From Methanosarcinales archaeon (GTDB lineage: Archaea; Halobacteriota; Methanosarcinia; Methanosarcinales; Methanogasteraceae): a stretch of 5,498 nt of DNA. The DNA lies in contig JAUWHQ010000145.1 in the NCBI GenBank assembly GCA_030605805.1, positions 1 through 5,498 on the forward strand, read 5' to 3'. A model generated the notes under the pieces. That model worked only from the letters and a program-made list of their open reading frames with translations, did not search any database and was not told where the DNA came from. The stretch's first letter is position 1, and each line of letters begins with the position of its first letter. A program made the position numbers and the translations under genes. Positions 1 through 5,498 of this stretch are shown here, piece by piece.

Positions 1-1
1 C

Positions 2-636
2 TTTTCGTTCGACGGAACCGGTTTTAGTGCCTCTAATAAGGAAAATTATGCAGATAAACGTCAAAAACAGAATTCTAAGAAGAATCATAAGAAATCAAAG
101 TCTGCAACCGAGGAGCAGGCAGACGACAGTTTTCCGAAATCAAACTCATCTGCAAAGATGGGGTTCTCTTATGCTGTTATGGGTGTAGGGGTCAACTATA
201 AGATGATTTCAGGCATATTCATAAGCCCGGATCACTCCATTGGAGAAACCACAATGTTTCCGGAGGCTTTTAACCAGACACTCGATTGCCATCCCAATAT
301 AGATGGCGTTCTTGGGGATGGTATTTACGGGTGTCGATGGATTACCAATCTGGTTTCGGAAAATAACGCCACACCATACTTTATACCCCGCGAGCATTCG
401 TGACTTTCAAAAGCATTGGGGCAATGGGGTGGTATGATATGCTGTATTCACTCTGGGAAGATCCTCAGGAGTGGTTAGAAGAATATCATAAGCGTTTCAA
501 TCTCTGAAACGGTCAATTCGATGGTGAAGCGCCGATTTGGCGCAGCCGCTCGAGGAAGAGACTTGATTCGCGGAAGGCGACCGAGACTCGGTTGAAACTT
601 GTGGGGCACAATATCCGAAGAGCTCCGATATCTTGA
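2..636 (+). pseudogene. DDE transposase pseudogene, 5' end outside window, frameshifted
   Basis: This is the remnant of a DDE (RNase H fold, DDE_Tnp_1 / IS4-IS5 superfamily) transposase, which in intact form cuts and joins insertion-sequence ends. The frame is open from base 2 to a TGA at 401-403. It starts with the first catalytic block SFDGTGFS (Asp codon 11-13), followed by a lysine-rich stretch. The second block is LGDGIY (Asp at 317-319), then a TPYFIPRE segment. Similarity continues in another frame at about 400-504 (WYDMLYSLWED, then EEYHKRFNL). It shifts again at 506 (ETVNSMVKRRFG, carrying the catalytic Glu at 506-508) and once more at about 547 (RSRKRLDSRKATET, then KLVGHNI), ending at TGA 634-636. 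All three catalytic acids are still encoded, but in different frames, so no single product can be active. The N-terminal part lies beyond the window. The superfamily assignment is from motif order; the exact IS family is uncertain. Confidence 0.78.
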
Positions 637-671
637 GATCATGGGTGACGTGGTACCTGGCTGGCGCAGGC

Positions 672-689
672 AGGGGTATCAGGGGTATC
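672..689. repeat. Perfect 9-bp tandem duplication (AGGGGTATC twice)
   Basis: Two adjacent exact copies of AGGGGTATC occur at 672-680 and 681-689, just after the end of the DDE transposase remnant. This could be replication slippage or a trace of an insertion site. No function can be assigned. Confidence 0.6.
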
Positions 690-959
690 GGTGAATTTTG
701 TCCCAAGCCTCCATGACCCTCTATGACACCCATGAGCATGAAAATATGCTTTGGTTCCCCCAAAACCCCCACACCTGATTTTAGTGTCGAGTAACAGATT
801 GTAGTGAGACGAACGCAAGAGGTCGGTACTTTTTGGCGGTTATAACCCCGAGTCCCAAACTGATCCGGCAGCGGATAGTACCCATGAATGTCGCCTTCCA
901 TAAGGAATGAGCACGCATAAGCAAACTATAACTCCACCGGTCGCTGCTGTGTTCGTCTC

Positions 960-966
960 GAGGTGA
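960..966 (+). promoter_or_regulatory. Ribosome binding site of the IS110 transposase remnant
   Basis: GAGGTGA matches the archaeal anti-Shine-Dalgarno sequence well and lies 6 nt before a GTG at 973. It supports GTG 973 as the original start of the transposase, since the encoded MEPIL leads, after one frame change, into the conserved VAVD...VHRD segment. Confidence 0.6.
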
Positions 967-972
967 ACAAAC

Positions 973-2224
973 GTGGAACCGATACTTGAAAGTTGCTGTG
1001 GACCCGGATGTTCATAGAGATCAGGTGACTGCTTGCATAGCAACAGGGTCACTTGACAGGGCAAAAGAGAAATTCATCGTGAAAGAGTTCTCTGCAATGA
1101 CTTACAGGCTTCGAGATGGCTGGCATCATGGCTCAAAGATCATAATGTCAAAACCGTAGCTATGGAAAGCACTGGAGTTTACTGGAAACCCATCTTCAAC
1201 ATTCTCGAAGATGATTTCGAGATAATCCTAGCGAATGCTGCCCGTATCAAGAACGTTCCCGGATTAAAAACGCAAACTTTTCACAAAAGTTTGATCAAAA
1301 ACTGTCGCTATGGACTCGTGCCTGCAAGTTTTATTCCAGCCATTGGATATCCGAGAGCTGAGGGATCTGTGCCCGGACGCGAAAGAAGTTAACCGAGGAT
1401 AGGACCTGTCATAAGAACAGGATCCACAAGACCCTTGCAGGATGCGAACATCAAACTCATCATCGGTTGCGACCGATATCTTTGGTGTTTCAGGGCATGC
1501 GATGATCCGGGCTCTGCTGGAGAAGGATGACCTATCACCGGAGGAGATCAAATCCATGACAAAAGGTAAGCTTGGAAAAGATCGGTCTGCTCATCAAAGC
1601 ACTGGGTGGCAAGGTCACAGACCATCACAGATTCCTGTTGAAGATGCACTTCGAGCATATCGACTCCATCTCCAGCCAGATTGCTCTACTTGATGAGAAG
1701 ATCTATCAAAAGCTCGAAATACACAACAAGGAATTCGAGCTTATCCGGACAGTCCCAGGCATCAATGCGATCACTGGCGCATCGATAATCGCTGAGATTG
1801 GAGTTGATCCGGTCTCGGTTTCCAAGCGAACATCACCTCGCATCCTGGGTGGCAATGTGTCCGGGGAATAATGAGAGTGCAGGGAAAAGGAAGAGTGGTA
1901 GGACTCAGTCGTTGCAACAACTACCTCAAAACCACGCTGGTGGAAGCAGCCTCTGGCAGCTTCAAGGACAAAAGGTACCTTTCTCGGTGCAAAGTACCAT
2001 ATTACCGCTAATACGTGCGTGGATGTAAGAGAGCAGCAGTCGCGATTGGTCATCAGATCCCAAAAAGCGGTCTACCATACCATATCCAGAGGCGAATCCT
2101 ACAAGGAGATCGTGAGCTCTAATCTGCTCGAAACCGAAAGTCTGAGGCAAGAAAGCGGTCAATAATCCGAGAACTGGAGAAGCTTGGCTACAGTGTCCGG
2201 AAAGTTGAAGCATCTACTGGATAG
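973..2224 (+). pseudogene. IS110-family (DEDD) transposase pseudogene with about a dozen frame changes
   Basis: This is an almost full-length IS110-type transposase, a DEDD recombinase that in related elements is guided by a bridge RNA. The N-terminal RuvC-like part begins with VAVD..VHRDQVTAC (Asp at 1001-1003). It continues with WLKDHNVKTVAMESTGVYWK (Glu at 1165-1167) and ANAARIKNVPG. The next block, normally TDxxD with the last two catalytic acids, is missing (1273-1305). Then follow DIRELRDLC, RTCHKNRIHKTLAG, SSVATDIFGVSG, GGKVTDHHRFLLK and the C-terminal Transposase_20 part: IRTVPGINAITGASIIAEIG, HHLASWVAMCPG and NNESAGKRKSG, with the candidate catalytic Ser at 1876-1878. RAAVAIGHQI, VYHTISRGESYKE and RELEKLGYSVRKVE end at TAG 2222-2224. 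Frame changes fall near 987, 1115, 1343, 1373, 1446, 1459, 1574, 1809, 1912, 1986, 2016, 2067 and 2157. The length (about 400 codons) is normal for the family. The gene cannot give an active protein. Confidence 0.88.
1273..1293. repeat. Perfect 9-bp-arm inverted repeat inside the transposase pseudogene
   Basis: The arms CAAACTTTT and AAAAGTTTG are separated by CAC and overlap a second palindrome, TTTGATCAAA (1290-1299). The block is flanked by the near-direct repeat GATTAAAAAC (1262-1271) and GATCAAAAAC (1293-1302). It occupies the place where IS110 proteins encode the TDxxD catalytic block, and none of that block can be read here. The adjoining codons (VPG before, RYGLVPASFIP after) remain in one frame. 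It looks like replacement by a small AT-rich palindromic sequence; its origin is unknown. Confidence 0.65.
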
Positions 2225-2237
2225 CGGTTATTTCCCC

Positions 2238-2250
2238 ATATCGTCGATAT
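2238..2250. repeat. Short perfect inverted repeat, 6-bp arms
   Basis: ATATCG and CGATAT are separated by a single T, 14 nt after the transposase stop codon. It could belong to the right end of the IS110 element or be chance; the arms are short. Confidence 0.4.
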
Positions 2251-2284
2251 ATGACTGGGTTATTTTAAGCTGATGCAAATAGCC

Positions 2285-2298
2285 CCCTCTTCCGAGGG
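2285..2298. repeat. Short GC-rich hairpin between convergent units
   Basis: CCCTC and GAGGG form a 5-bp stem with the 4-nt loop TTCC. It lies about 200 nt beyond the end of the radical SAM gene and 60 nt beyond the end of the transposase remnant. No T-run follows directly on either strand, so I do not call it a terminator. Confidence 0.35.
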
Positions 2299-2501
2299 TA
2301 GTGCATACTATAAAGATTTATTCTTATGATATGGCATATTTAGAGATGCAAACCGGGCAGTTCGGCAGACTTAATCCTATTTGAAAGCGTTAGTCGCTCG
2401 TGATTCCCGAGGTTATCTTGGCGGCATGTCTATTTTCGGAGCAAAGCCAGTGGCAGCAAAAGTATCATGGTTATTCTAGCCAATATTGTATTTATCTTCA
2501 T

Positions 2502-3602
2502 TTATACCGCCTTCATCGTTGCATCACCTGTTGCAGATTCCCAGTATTCCTCGACCGCTCTCTTAACCGTGGGTTCCACTTCCATTCCTGCATCCATGAT
2601 ATACCGGGCAGTGACAGGAAGTATATTCATGACCTCATAGCCGTTGCCGACATCGATATGTTCAGCACCAGTACTAACCCACTGCCCACCGATCGAGAAA
2701 CCGCCTTTCTCGTGAAGAGAGGCACCAGCATGAACCATCCGATTGGCTCCTGCCATAATCCAGAGCTGGATCTGTTGCGGATCGCTGACATTGATGTAGA
2801 TATCGCGGAAGATCAACCTGCCGATCGCAACAGTCCTCGCAGCCTCTATCGGCGAAGGGGGGATGATCGTCCCTTCAAGAGGGCTTCCCGGGTGGACTCT
2901 GAGCCATGAGACTGCGAGCTGGTAGAAGTTCTCCAGTTCTTTGAGGTAGAATAGGTGATCTACGCGATCCTGATAGCTCTCTCCTATCCCGGTCATGATC
3001 ACGCTGATCAAGGGGACTCCGTTATCATTGATCAGATGAGCCAGCTCTTTTCTCTTCTCCAGACTATCTCCAGGCTTGATTTCGTGGAATATCCTCTCAT
3101 TCATCGTCTCAAACGAACTCGTTATGGATTCAACTCCAAGCCTCTTCATCTCCTGTATGTGCGCTTCTTCCAGTGCCGGTCCCACATTGACCCAGACATC
3201 GAGCCCGGATTCTCTGAGAACCTTCAGAATTTCGATCACGGTTGGTCCGGCATCCTCCGGATTCGTCCCGCCCCCGATCTCTACGGTGGTCGTTCCCGTC
3301 CTCTTGAATGCCTCTGCAATCTCTTTCAGTTGCCCGGAACTCACATTCCAGCCTTCCCACTTGTATCCGGGGGTGGCACGTCTACAGTACTTGCACGGCG
3401 GATCGATCTTACACTCTATGTTGCTTCCCATCCAGCCATCCAGACGGAAAAGGTTTCCGCACTCTTTCTCCCGGACAGCTGTCGCCGTTTCAAAGAGTTT
3501 CAGATATTTAGCAGGATCTTCAGTCTCTTCAAACAGAAAAAGAGCTTCTTCTCTGGTAATCGCCCTATCCAGAGCGATCTGTAACGTTTCTTCAAATTCC
3601 AT
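2502..3602 (-). CDS. HcgA/HmdB-like radical SAM enzyme with CX5CX2C cluster motif
   Basis: A 366-residue radical SAM protein of the BioB/HydE/PylB/HmdB group. These cytoplasmic enzymes use a 4Fe-4S cluster to cleave SAM to the 5'-deoxyadenosyl radical. The cluster motif is CKIDPPCKYC (Cys64, Cys70, Cys73), a CX5CX2C spacing instead of the usual CX3CX2C. That spacing is the published hallmark of HmdB (HcgA), which helps build the guanylylpyridinol cofactor of Fe-only hydrogenase. Further group features are VEIGGGTNP (108-114, SAM-binding glycine strand), SSFETMNE (162-169), KPGDSLEKRKE (176-186), MTGIGESYQDR (203-213) and a BioB-like C-terminal part with RDIYINVSDPQQIQLWIMAG (266-285) and ANRMVHAG. 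The ATG start has AAAGGAGAT 7 nt upstream. It is the last gene of the operon, 23 nt after the methyltransferase. The substrate is unknown. Because no other hcg gene or hmd is visible, it may be a paralogue with another product rather than true HcgA. Confidence 0.9.
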   Translation of the reverse strand: MEFEETLQIALDRAITREEALFLFEETEDPAKYLKLFETATAVREKECGNLFRLDGWMGSNIECKIDPPCKYCRRATPGYKWEGWNVSSGQLKEIAEAFKRTGTTTVEIGGGTNPEDAGPTVIEILKVLRESGLDVWVNVGPALEEAHIQEMKRLGVESITSSFETMNERIFHEIKPGDSLEKRKELAHLINDNGVPLISVIMTGIGESYQDRVDHLFYLKELENFYQLAVSWLRVHPGSPLEGTIIPPSPIEAARTVAIGRLIFRDIYINVSDPQQIQLWIMAGANRMVHAGASLHEKGGFSIGGQWVSTGAEHIDVGNGYEVMNILPVTARYIMDAGMEVEPTVKRAVEEYWESATGDATMKAV

Positions 3603-3609
3603 CTCATAT

Positions 3610-3618
3610 ATCTCCTTT
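3610..3618 (-). promoter_or_regulatory. Ribosome binding site of the radical SAM gene
   Basis: AAAGGAGAT on the - strand ends 7 nt before the ATG at 3602, inside the 23-nt gap after the methyltransferase stop codon (3626-3628). It fixes the start and shows that this gene has its own strong initiation signal within the operon. Confidence 0.7.
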
Positions 3619-3625
3619 AGTTCTC

Positions 3626-4495
3626 TTAATTGGTCACCGGCTTCGCAATGATCTCGATACTGCTCTGATAGCGACCGGATTTATCCACGAGTTTCAGTCG
3701 TCTGGTGCCGACATCTTCTCTACCCTGCGCTGCTGCCGAGTTCATCCATATCTCCTTCGGCAGAATGAGCGGAGCATCTGATATGATCTCAAATCCGCAT
3801 TCGTTGAAGATCTCATCGAGTTCCGAGCGATAGTACGACCTCATCATCCTGTAAAAGGGTGTCTTCTCGCCACTCCCCTTGGTGACATAACCGATTGGTT
3901 CTATCCCCTTCCCATTCTCATCGGGTGGATGGCGGGTGAGATAGAAGTAACCCATCTCTCTATCGAAGAAATCATCCTCGGTTGAGTATTTTTCCCTGAT
4001 CTCCCTATCGATGACGTTGGCTCGAAAGAGACCGGTTGGCTTGAGTACCCGCCTGAATGTCCTGAGTGCAGCCAGCGGATTGATATCCTGAAATGCATTG
4101 GTCATGATGATCCGATCAACAGAATGATCCGGTATCTCAGAGAGGGAATCAGAGTCCACATCAGCGCAGATAAAGACTGGTTTTACCTCTGTTTCTACAG
4201 TCCGGATGCGATCTCTCACCAGATTCAACATTCCCCGGGACATATCAACAATGTAATATCTGTTGAGTCCCCCAGCCTTCTTAACAACCGCCTCTGCAAA
4301 CTCCCCCCTGCCAGGTCCAACCTCCATTGCAATCCGTGACTCCACAAACCAATCGGTTGCAGAGTTGATCCATTCCGGATCGTTTACCGGGCTTGGAAAA
4401 TGACGGGGCTGGGCGATTGCTGCCGCAGCCTCGTAGTATTCCGGAAATACGTGCTTGGTCACTGCTCTTTCGATCGTCAACGTTCTCTCGATCAT
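3626..4495 (-). CDS. Class I SAM-dependent methyltransferase
   Basis: A 289-residue soluble methyltransferase with a Rossmann fold. Motif I is MEVGPGRGEF (residues 57-66). The acidic ribose-binding residue at the end of strand 2 is Asp84 (YYIVDMS). CADVDS (110-115) is the adenine-side acidic loop. IIMTNAFQDI (129-138) is the motif IV region, and LKPTGLFRANVID (151-163) is the strand after the VLKP turn typical of small-molecule methyltransferases. About 120 residues follow the core, including a second segment RSELDEIFNECGFEI (223-237). The first 45 residues form a helical-looking N-terminal cap. I chose ATG 4495 because GGAAGGTGA sits 4 nt before it. An in-frame ATG at 4510 would add five residues, overlap the upstream gene by 11 nt and lose that site. 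The acceptor is unknown. The protein differs from HcgC, the pyridinol methyltransferase of the Hmd cofactor pathway, whose SAM site is atypical, but its place next to an HcgA-like enzyme suggests a shared product. Confidence 0.85.
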   Translation of the reverse strand: MIERTLTIERAVTKHVFPEYYEAAAAIAQPRHFPSPVNDPEWINSATDWFVESRIAMEVGPGRGEFAEAVVKKAGGLNRYYIVDMSRGMLNLVRDRIRTVETEVKPVFICADVDSDSLSEIPDHSVDRIIMTNAFQDINPLAALRTFRRVLKPTGLFRANVIDREIREKYSTEDDFFDREMGYFYLTRHPPDENGKGIEPIGYVTKGSGEKTPFYRMMRSYYRSELDEIFNECGFEIISDAPLILPKEIWMNSAAAQGREDVGTRRLKLVDKSGRYQSSIEIIAKPVTN

Positions 4496-4499
4496 GTTC

Positions 4500-4508
4500 T
4501 CACCTTCC
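4500..4508 (-). promoter_or_regulatory. Ribosome binding site of the methyltransferase, overlapping the upstream stop codon
   Basis: GGAAGGTGA on the - strand contains the TGA stop codon of the transporter gene as its last three bases and lies 4 nt before ATG 4495. Placing the stop codon inside the Shine-Dalgarno sequence suggests translational coupling and decides the start in favour of 4495 over 4510. Confidence 0.75.
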
Positions 4509-5498
4509 ATCCGGATACAGCTCCGGATGGTACACGAAGATACCGTGTTCCTTCACGTCGTAGTCGATACCCATGAATCGATCCAGATATTCCTGATGGA
4601 AAGCCTGTGGATCCATCTCCTCGAAGAGCTCCGGATGGAACCATTTCGCATAGTACTGAGCCGCTACAACCGCATGCGGTCCGTCATGGAGCTCGATTGT
4701 TAGCAGATAGACGTTTCCGGTTTCCACTGCCTTTATGTAATTCCAGCCAGGTCGGCTCATTATGTCATCCCTTGCCACCTTTATCCCTGCCACATCATCC
4801 ACATCATAGCCGGTACCTCTGCTTGGTATCTTGATGATGATATCCGGATTCTGGTCTACCACCCATTCGGAGTCTATGGTAAGGCTGTGTGGTGAACCCA
4901 CACCGGTCAGATCAGCAGCGATATTGGTGCCACCTGCCATCTCGCACATCTGACCTGCGCCTGATAACTTATTGAATGCCAGATAGGGCTGGCACCACTC
5001 TATGTATACCGTTGGCTTCTCGTCGTCTGTCAGTCCTTCTGTTTGCTCTTCGATTGAACCGATATGGCTATCAAAGAAATCGATGAACTCTTCTGCCTCG
5101 TCCCTTCTGCCAAGGATGTATCCCATTATCTCAAATTGCGGCATGTCGATGTCAAAGGTGAGGCGAACGACCTTGATGTCCGTTCCAGCGAGTTTATCAT
5201 CAAGGACTTCGGGACCTGGGCGAAATTCGTAGGTGAGCAGAACGTCCGGGTCGAGGCTTATTATCGCCTCGATGTCCGGTCCCGCACCCCAGACACCTCC
5301 AACGCATGGCAGTTCACTCATCACAGGATAGAGTACCGGCTTGTCCTGTATTTCCGTACCTACACCGATCACTTTGTCTACTGCTCCAAGCACCTTGATC
5401 CCGTCAGCCTGGTTGTCTGCAAAAGGAATCATTCCTTCCACCGGCTTATCAACCGTCACTATATTTCTGGGGTAGCCTTCGTGGCTATCGATGAACGT
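4500..5498 (-). CDS. ABC transporter substrate-binding protein, iron-complex/cobalamin type (5' end outside window)
   Basis: This is the substrate-binding protein of an ABC importer of the FepB/BtuF class (Peripla_BP_2), which captures ferric chelates, haem or corrinoids outside the membrane. The frame runs open to the right edge, giving 332 residues. The upstream residues TFIDSHEGYPRNI, directly before VTVDKPVEGMIPF, match the usual start of the mature domain (D..G..V.V..PVERI). The GTG at 5457-5459 is therefore an internal Val codon, and the signal peptide or lipobox lies beyond the window. Other family features are IKVLGAVDKVIGVG, GGVWGAGPDIEAIISLDPDV (the 'N.E.I..L.PDLV' segment of lobe 1), the helical linker QFEIMGYILGRRDEAEEFID, PTVYIEWCQPYLAF opening lobe 2, CEMAGGTNIAADL, and VVDQNPDIIIKIPS. 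The C-terminal WFHPELFEEMDP matches the 'hP..f..idp' end. It is the first gene visible in the operon; permease and ATPase genes may lie upstream. The substrate cannot be told from sequence alone. Confidence 0.88.
   Translation of the reverse strand, partial: TFIDSHEGYPRNIVTVDKPVEGMIPFADNQADGIKVLGAVDKVIGVGTEIQDKPVLYPVMSELPCVGGVWGAGPDIEAIISLDPDVLLTYEFRPGPEVLDDKLAGTDIKVVRLTFDIDMPQFEIMGYILGRRDEAEEFIDFFDSHIGSIEEQTEGLTDDEKPTVYIEWCQPYLAFNKLSGAGQMCEMAGGTNIAADLTGVGSPHSLTIDSEWVVDQNPDIIIKIPSRGTGYDVDDVAGIKVARDDIMSRPGWNYIKAVETGNVYLLTIELHDGPHAVVAAQYYAKWFHPELFEEMDPQAFHQEYLDRFMGIDYDVKEHGIFVYHPELYPDGR

Larger units (their letters stand above)
637..972. other. Gene-free stretch between the two transposase remnants
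   Basis: I see no convincing gene here; the open frames on either strand have no recognisable motif. Small structures are present: a perfect tandem duplication of AGGGGTATC (672-689), a pair of near-identical 10-mers 20 nt apart (GATTTTAGTG at 777, GATTGTAGTG at 797), and a perfect palindrome GGTTATAACC (838-847). In classical IS110-group elements the non-coding region upstream of the transposase encodes the bridge RNA, so the right part of this stretch may be the decayed equivalent. I could not fold a bridge RNA by eye, so that is only a positional inference. Confidence 0.45.
1..2224 (+). mobile_element. Cluster of two decayed insertion-sequence remnants (DDE type, then IS110 type)
   Basis: Two transposase remnants of unrelated mechanism lie head to tail on the + strand with no intact gene around them. 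The first is a DDE-fold transposase cut by the left edge. The second is a DEDD (IS110) transposase. Both are frameshifted. I could not find terminal inverted repeats or target duplications that would fix the outer ends, and IS110 elements of the classical group usually have none. The limits given are those of the recognisable coding remnants, not of the original elements. Confidence 0.75.
2225..2501. other. Convergent intergenic region between IS remnant and operon end
   Basis: I see no gene in this 277-nt stretch. It contains the inverted repeat ATATCG-T-CGATAT (2238-2250), a short hairpin CCCTC-TTCC-GAGGG (2285-2298) and an AT-rich tract around 2305-2345. The right end of the IS110 element presumably lies in the first part, and the 3' end of the - strand operon transcript in the second. 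No strong T-tract follows the radical SAM stop codon on the - strand, so the termination site cannot be placed. Confidence 0.5.

Noticed and set aside
497..901. Open frame of 134 codons on the - strand between the transposase remnants
   Set aside because: Its composition is low in protein-like motifs, and its 3' third is antisense to conserved DDE transposase motifs.
921..931. TATA-like element (CAAACTATAAC) before the IS110 transposase
   Set aside because: The match to the archaeal TATA box is poor and no BRE is clear; not distinguishable from chance AT-rich sequence.
2440..2501. Transcription terminator directly after the radical SAM gene
   Set aside because: Only a 4-bp inverted repeat (GCCA-G-TGGC at 2446-2454) and a run of four T on the - strand are present, too weak to call.
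2400..2909. Open frame of about 170 codons on the + strand near the end of the operon
   Set aside because: It overlaps the C-terminal half of the radical SAM gene in antisense, starts in a non-coding stretch and shows no domain or ribosome binding site that I can see.
2502..3602. Annotation as biotin synthase or HydE
   Set aside because: The cluster motif is CX5CX2C rather than CX3CX2C, and no biotin or FeFe-hydrogenase genes are next to it; the HcgA/HmdB group fits better.
2955..3651. Long open frames on the + strand (about 190-210 codons) opposite the radical SAM gene
   Set aside because: They have no recognisable motif and lie fully antisense to a conserved gene with a good ribosome binding site; they are shadow frames.
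1..5498. tRNA, rRNA or CRISPR array
   Set aside because: I found no T-loop-like sequence in a cloverleaf context, no rRNA signature and no regularly spaced repeats.

Overview
This window most likely comes from an archaeon, probably a euryarchaeon of the methanogen or ANME type. The assignment rests on three things. One gene encodes a radical SAM protein with the rare CX5CX2C cluster motif known from the methanogen HcgA/HmdB family. Gene starts are preceded by GGTGA or GGAGAT ribosome binding sites. Insertion-sequence remnants of families common in such genomes are also present. No rRNA or universal marker is present, so the taxonomy is an inference.

The left 40% (1-2224) is an insertion-sequence graveyard read on the + strand. 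The first remnant is the catalytic and C-terminal part of a DDE transposase (2-636, cut by the window edge and frameshifted). After about 340 nt without a gene comes an almost full-length IS110-family (DEDD) transposase pseudogene (973-2224), broken by about a dozen frame changes. Its TDxxD catalytic block has been replaced by a small palindromic sequence. The 277 nt that follow (2225-2501) hold only short inverted repeats.

The right 55% (2502-5498) is a tight, intact three-gene operon on the - strand, converging on the IS remnants. In transcription order it encodes an iron-complex/cobalamin-type ABC transporter substrate-binding protein (5' end beyond the window), a class I SAM-dependent methyltransferase that starts 4 nt after the transporter stop codon, and the HcgA/HmdB-like radical SAM enzyme, which starts 23 nt further on. 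Such close packing suggests that uptake of a metal or metal complex is coupled to a radical SAM plus methyltransferase step, perhaps to build or modify a cofactor or chelator. None of the other Hmd cofactor genes (hcgB-hcgG, hmd) is visible. The operon is therefore the best candidate here for an undescribed system.
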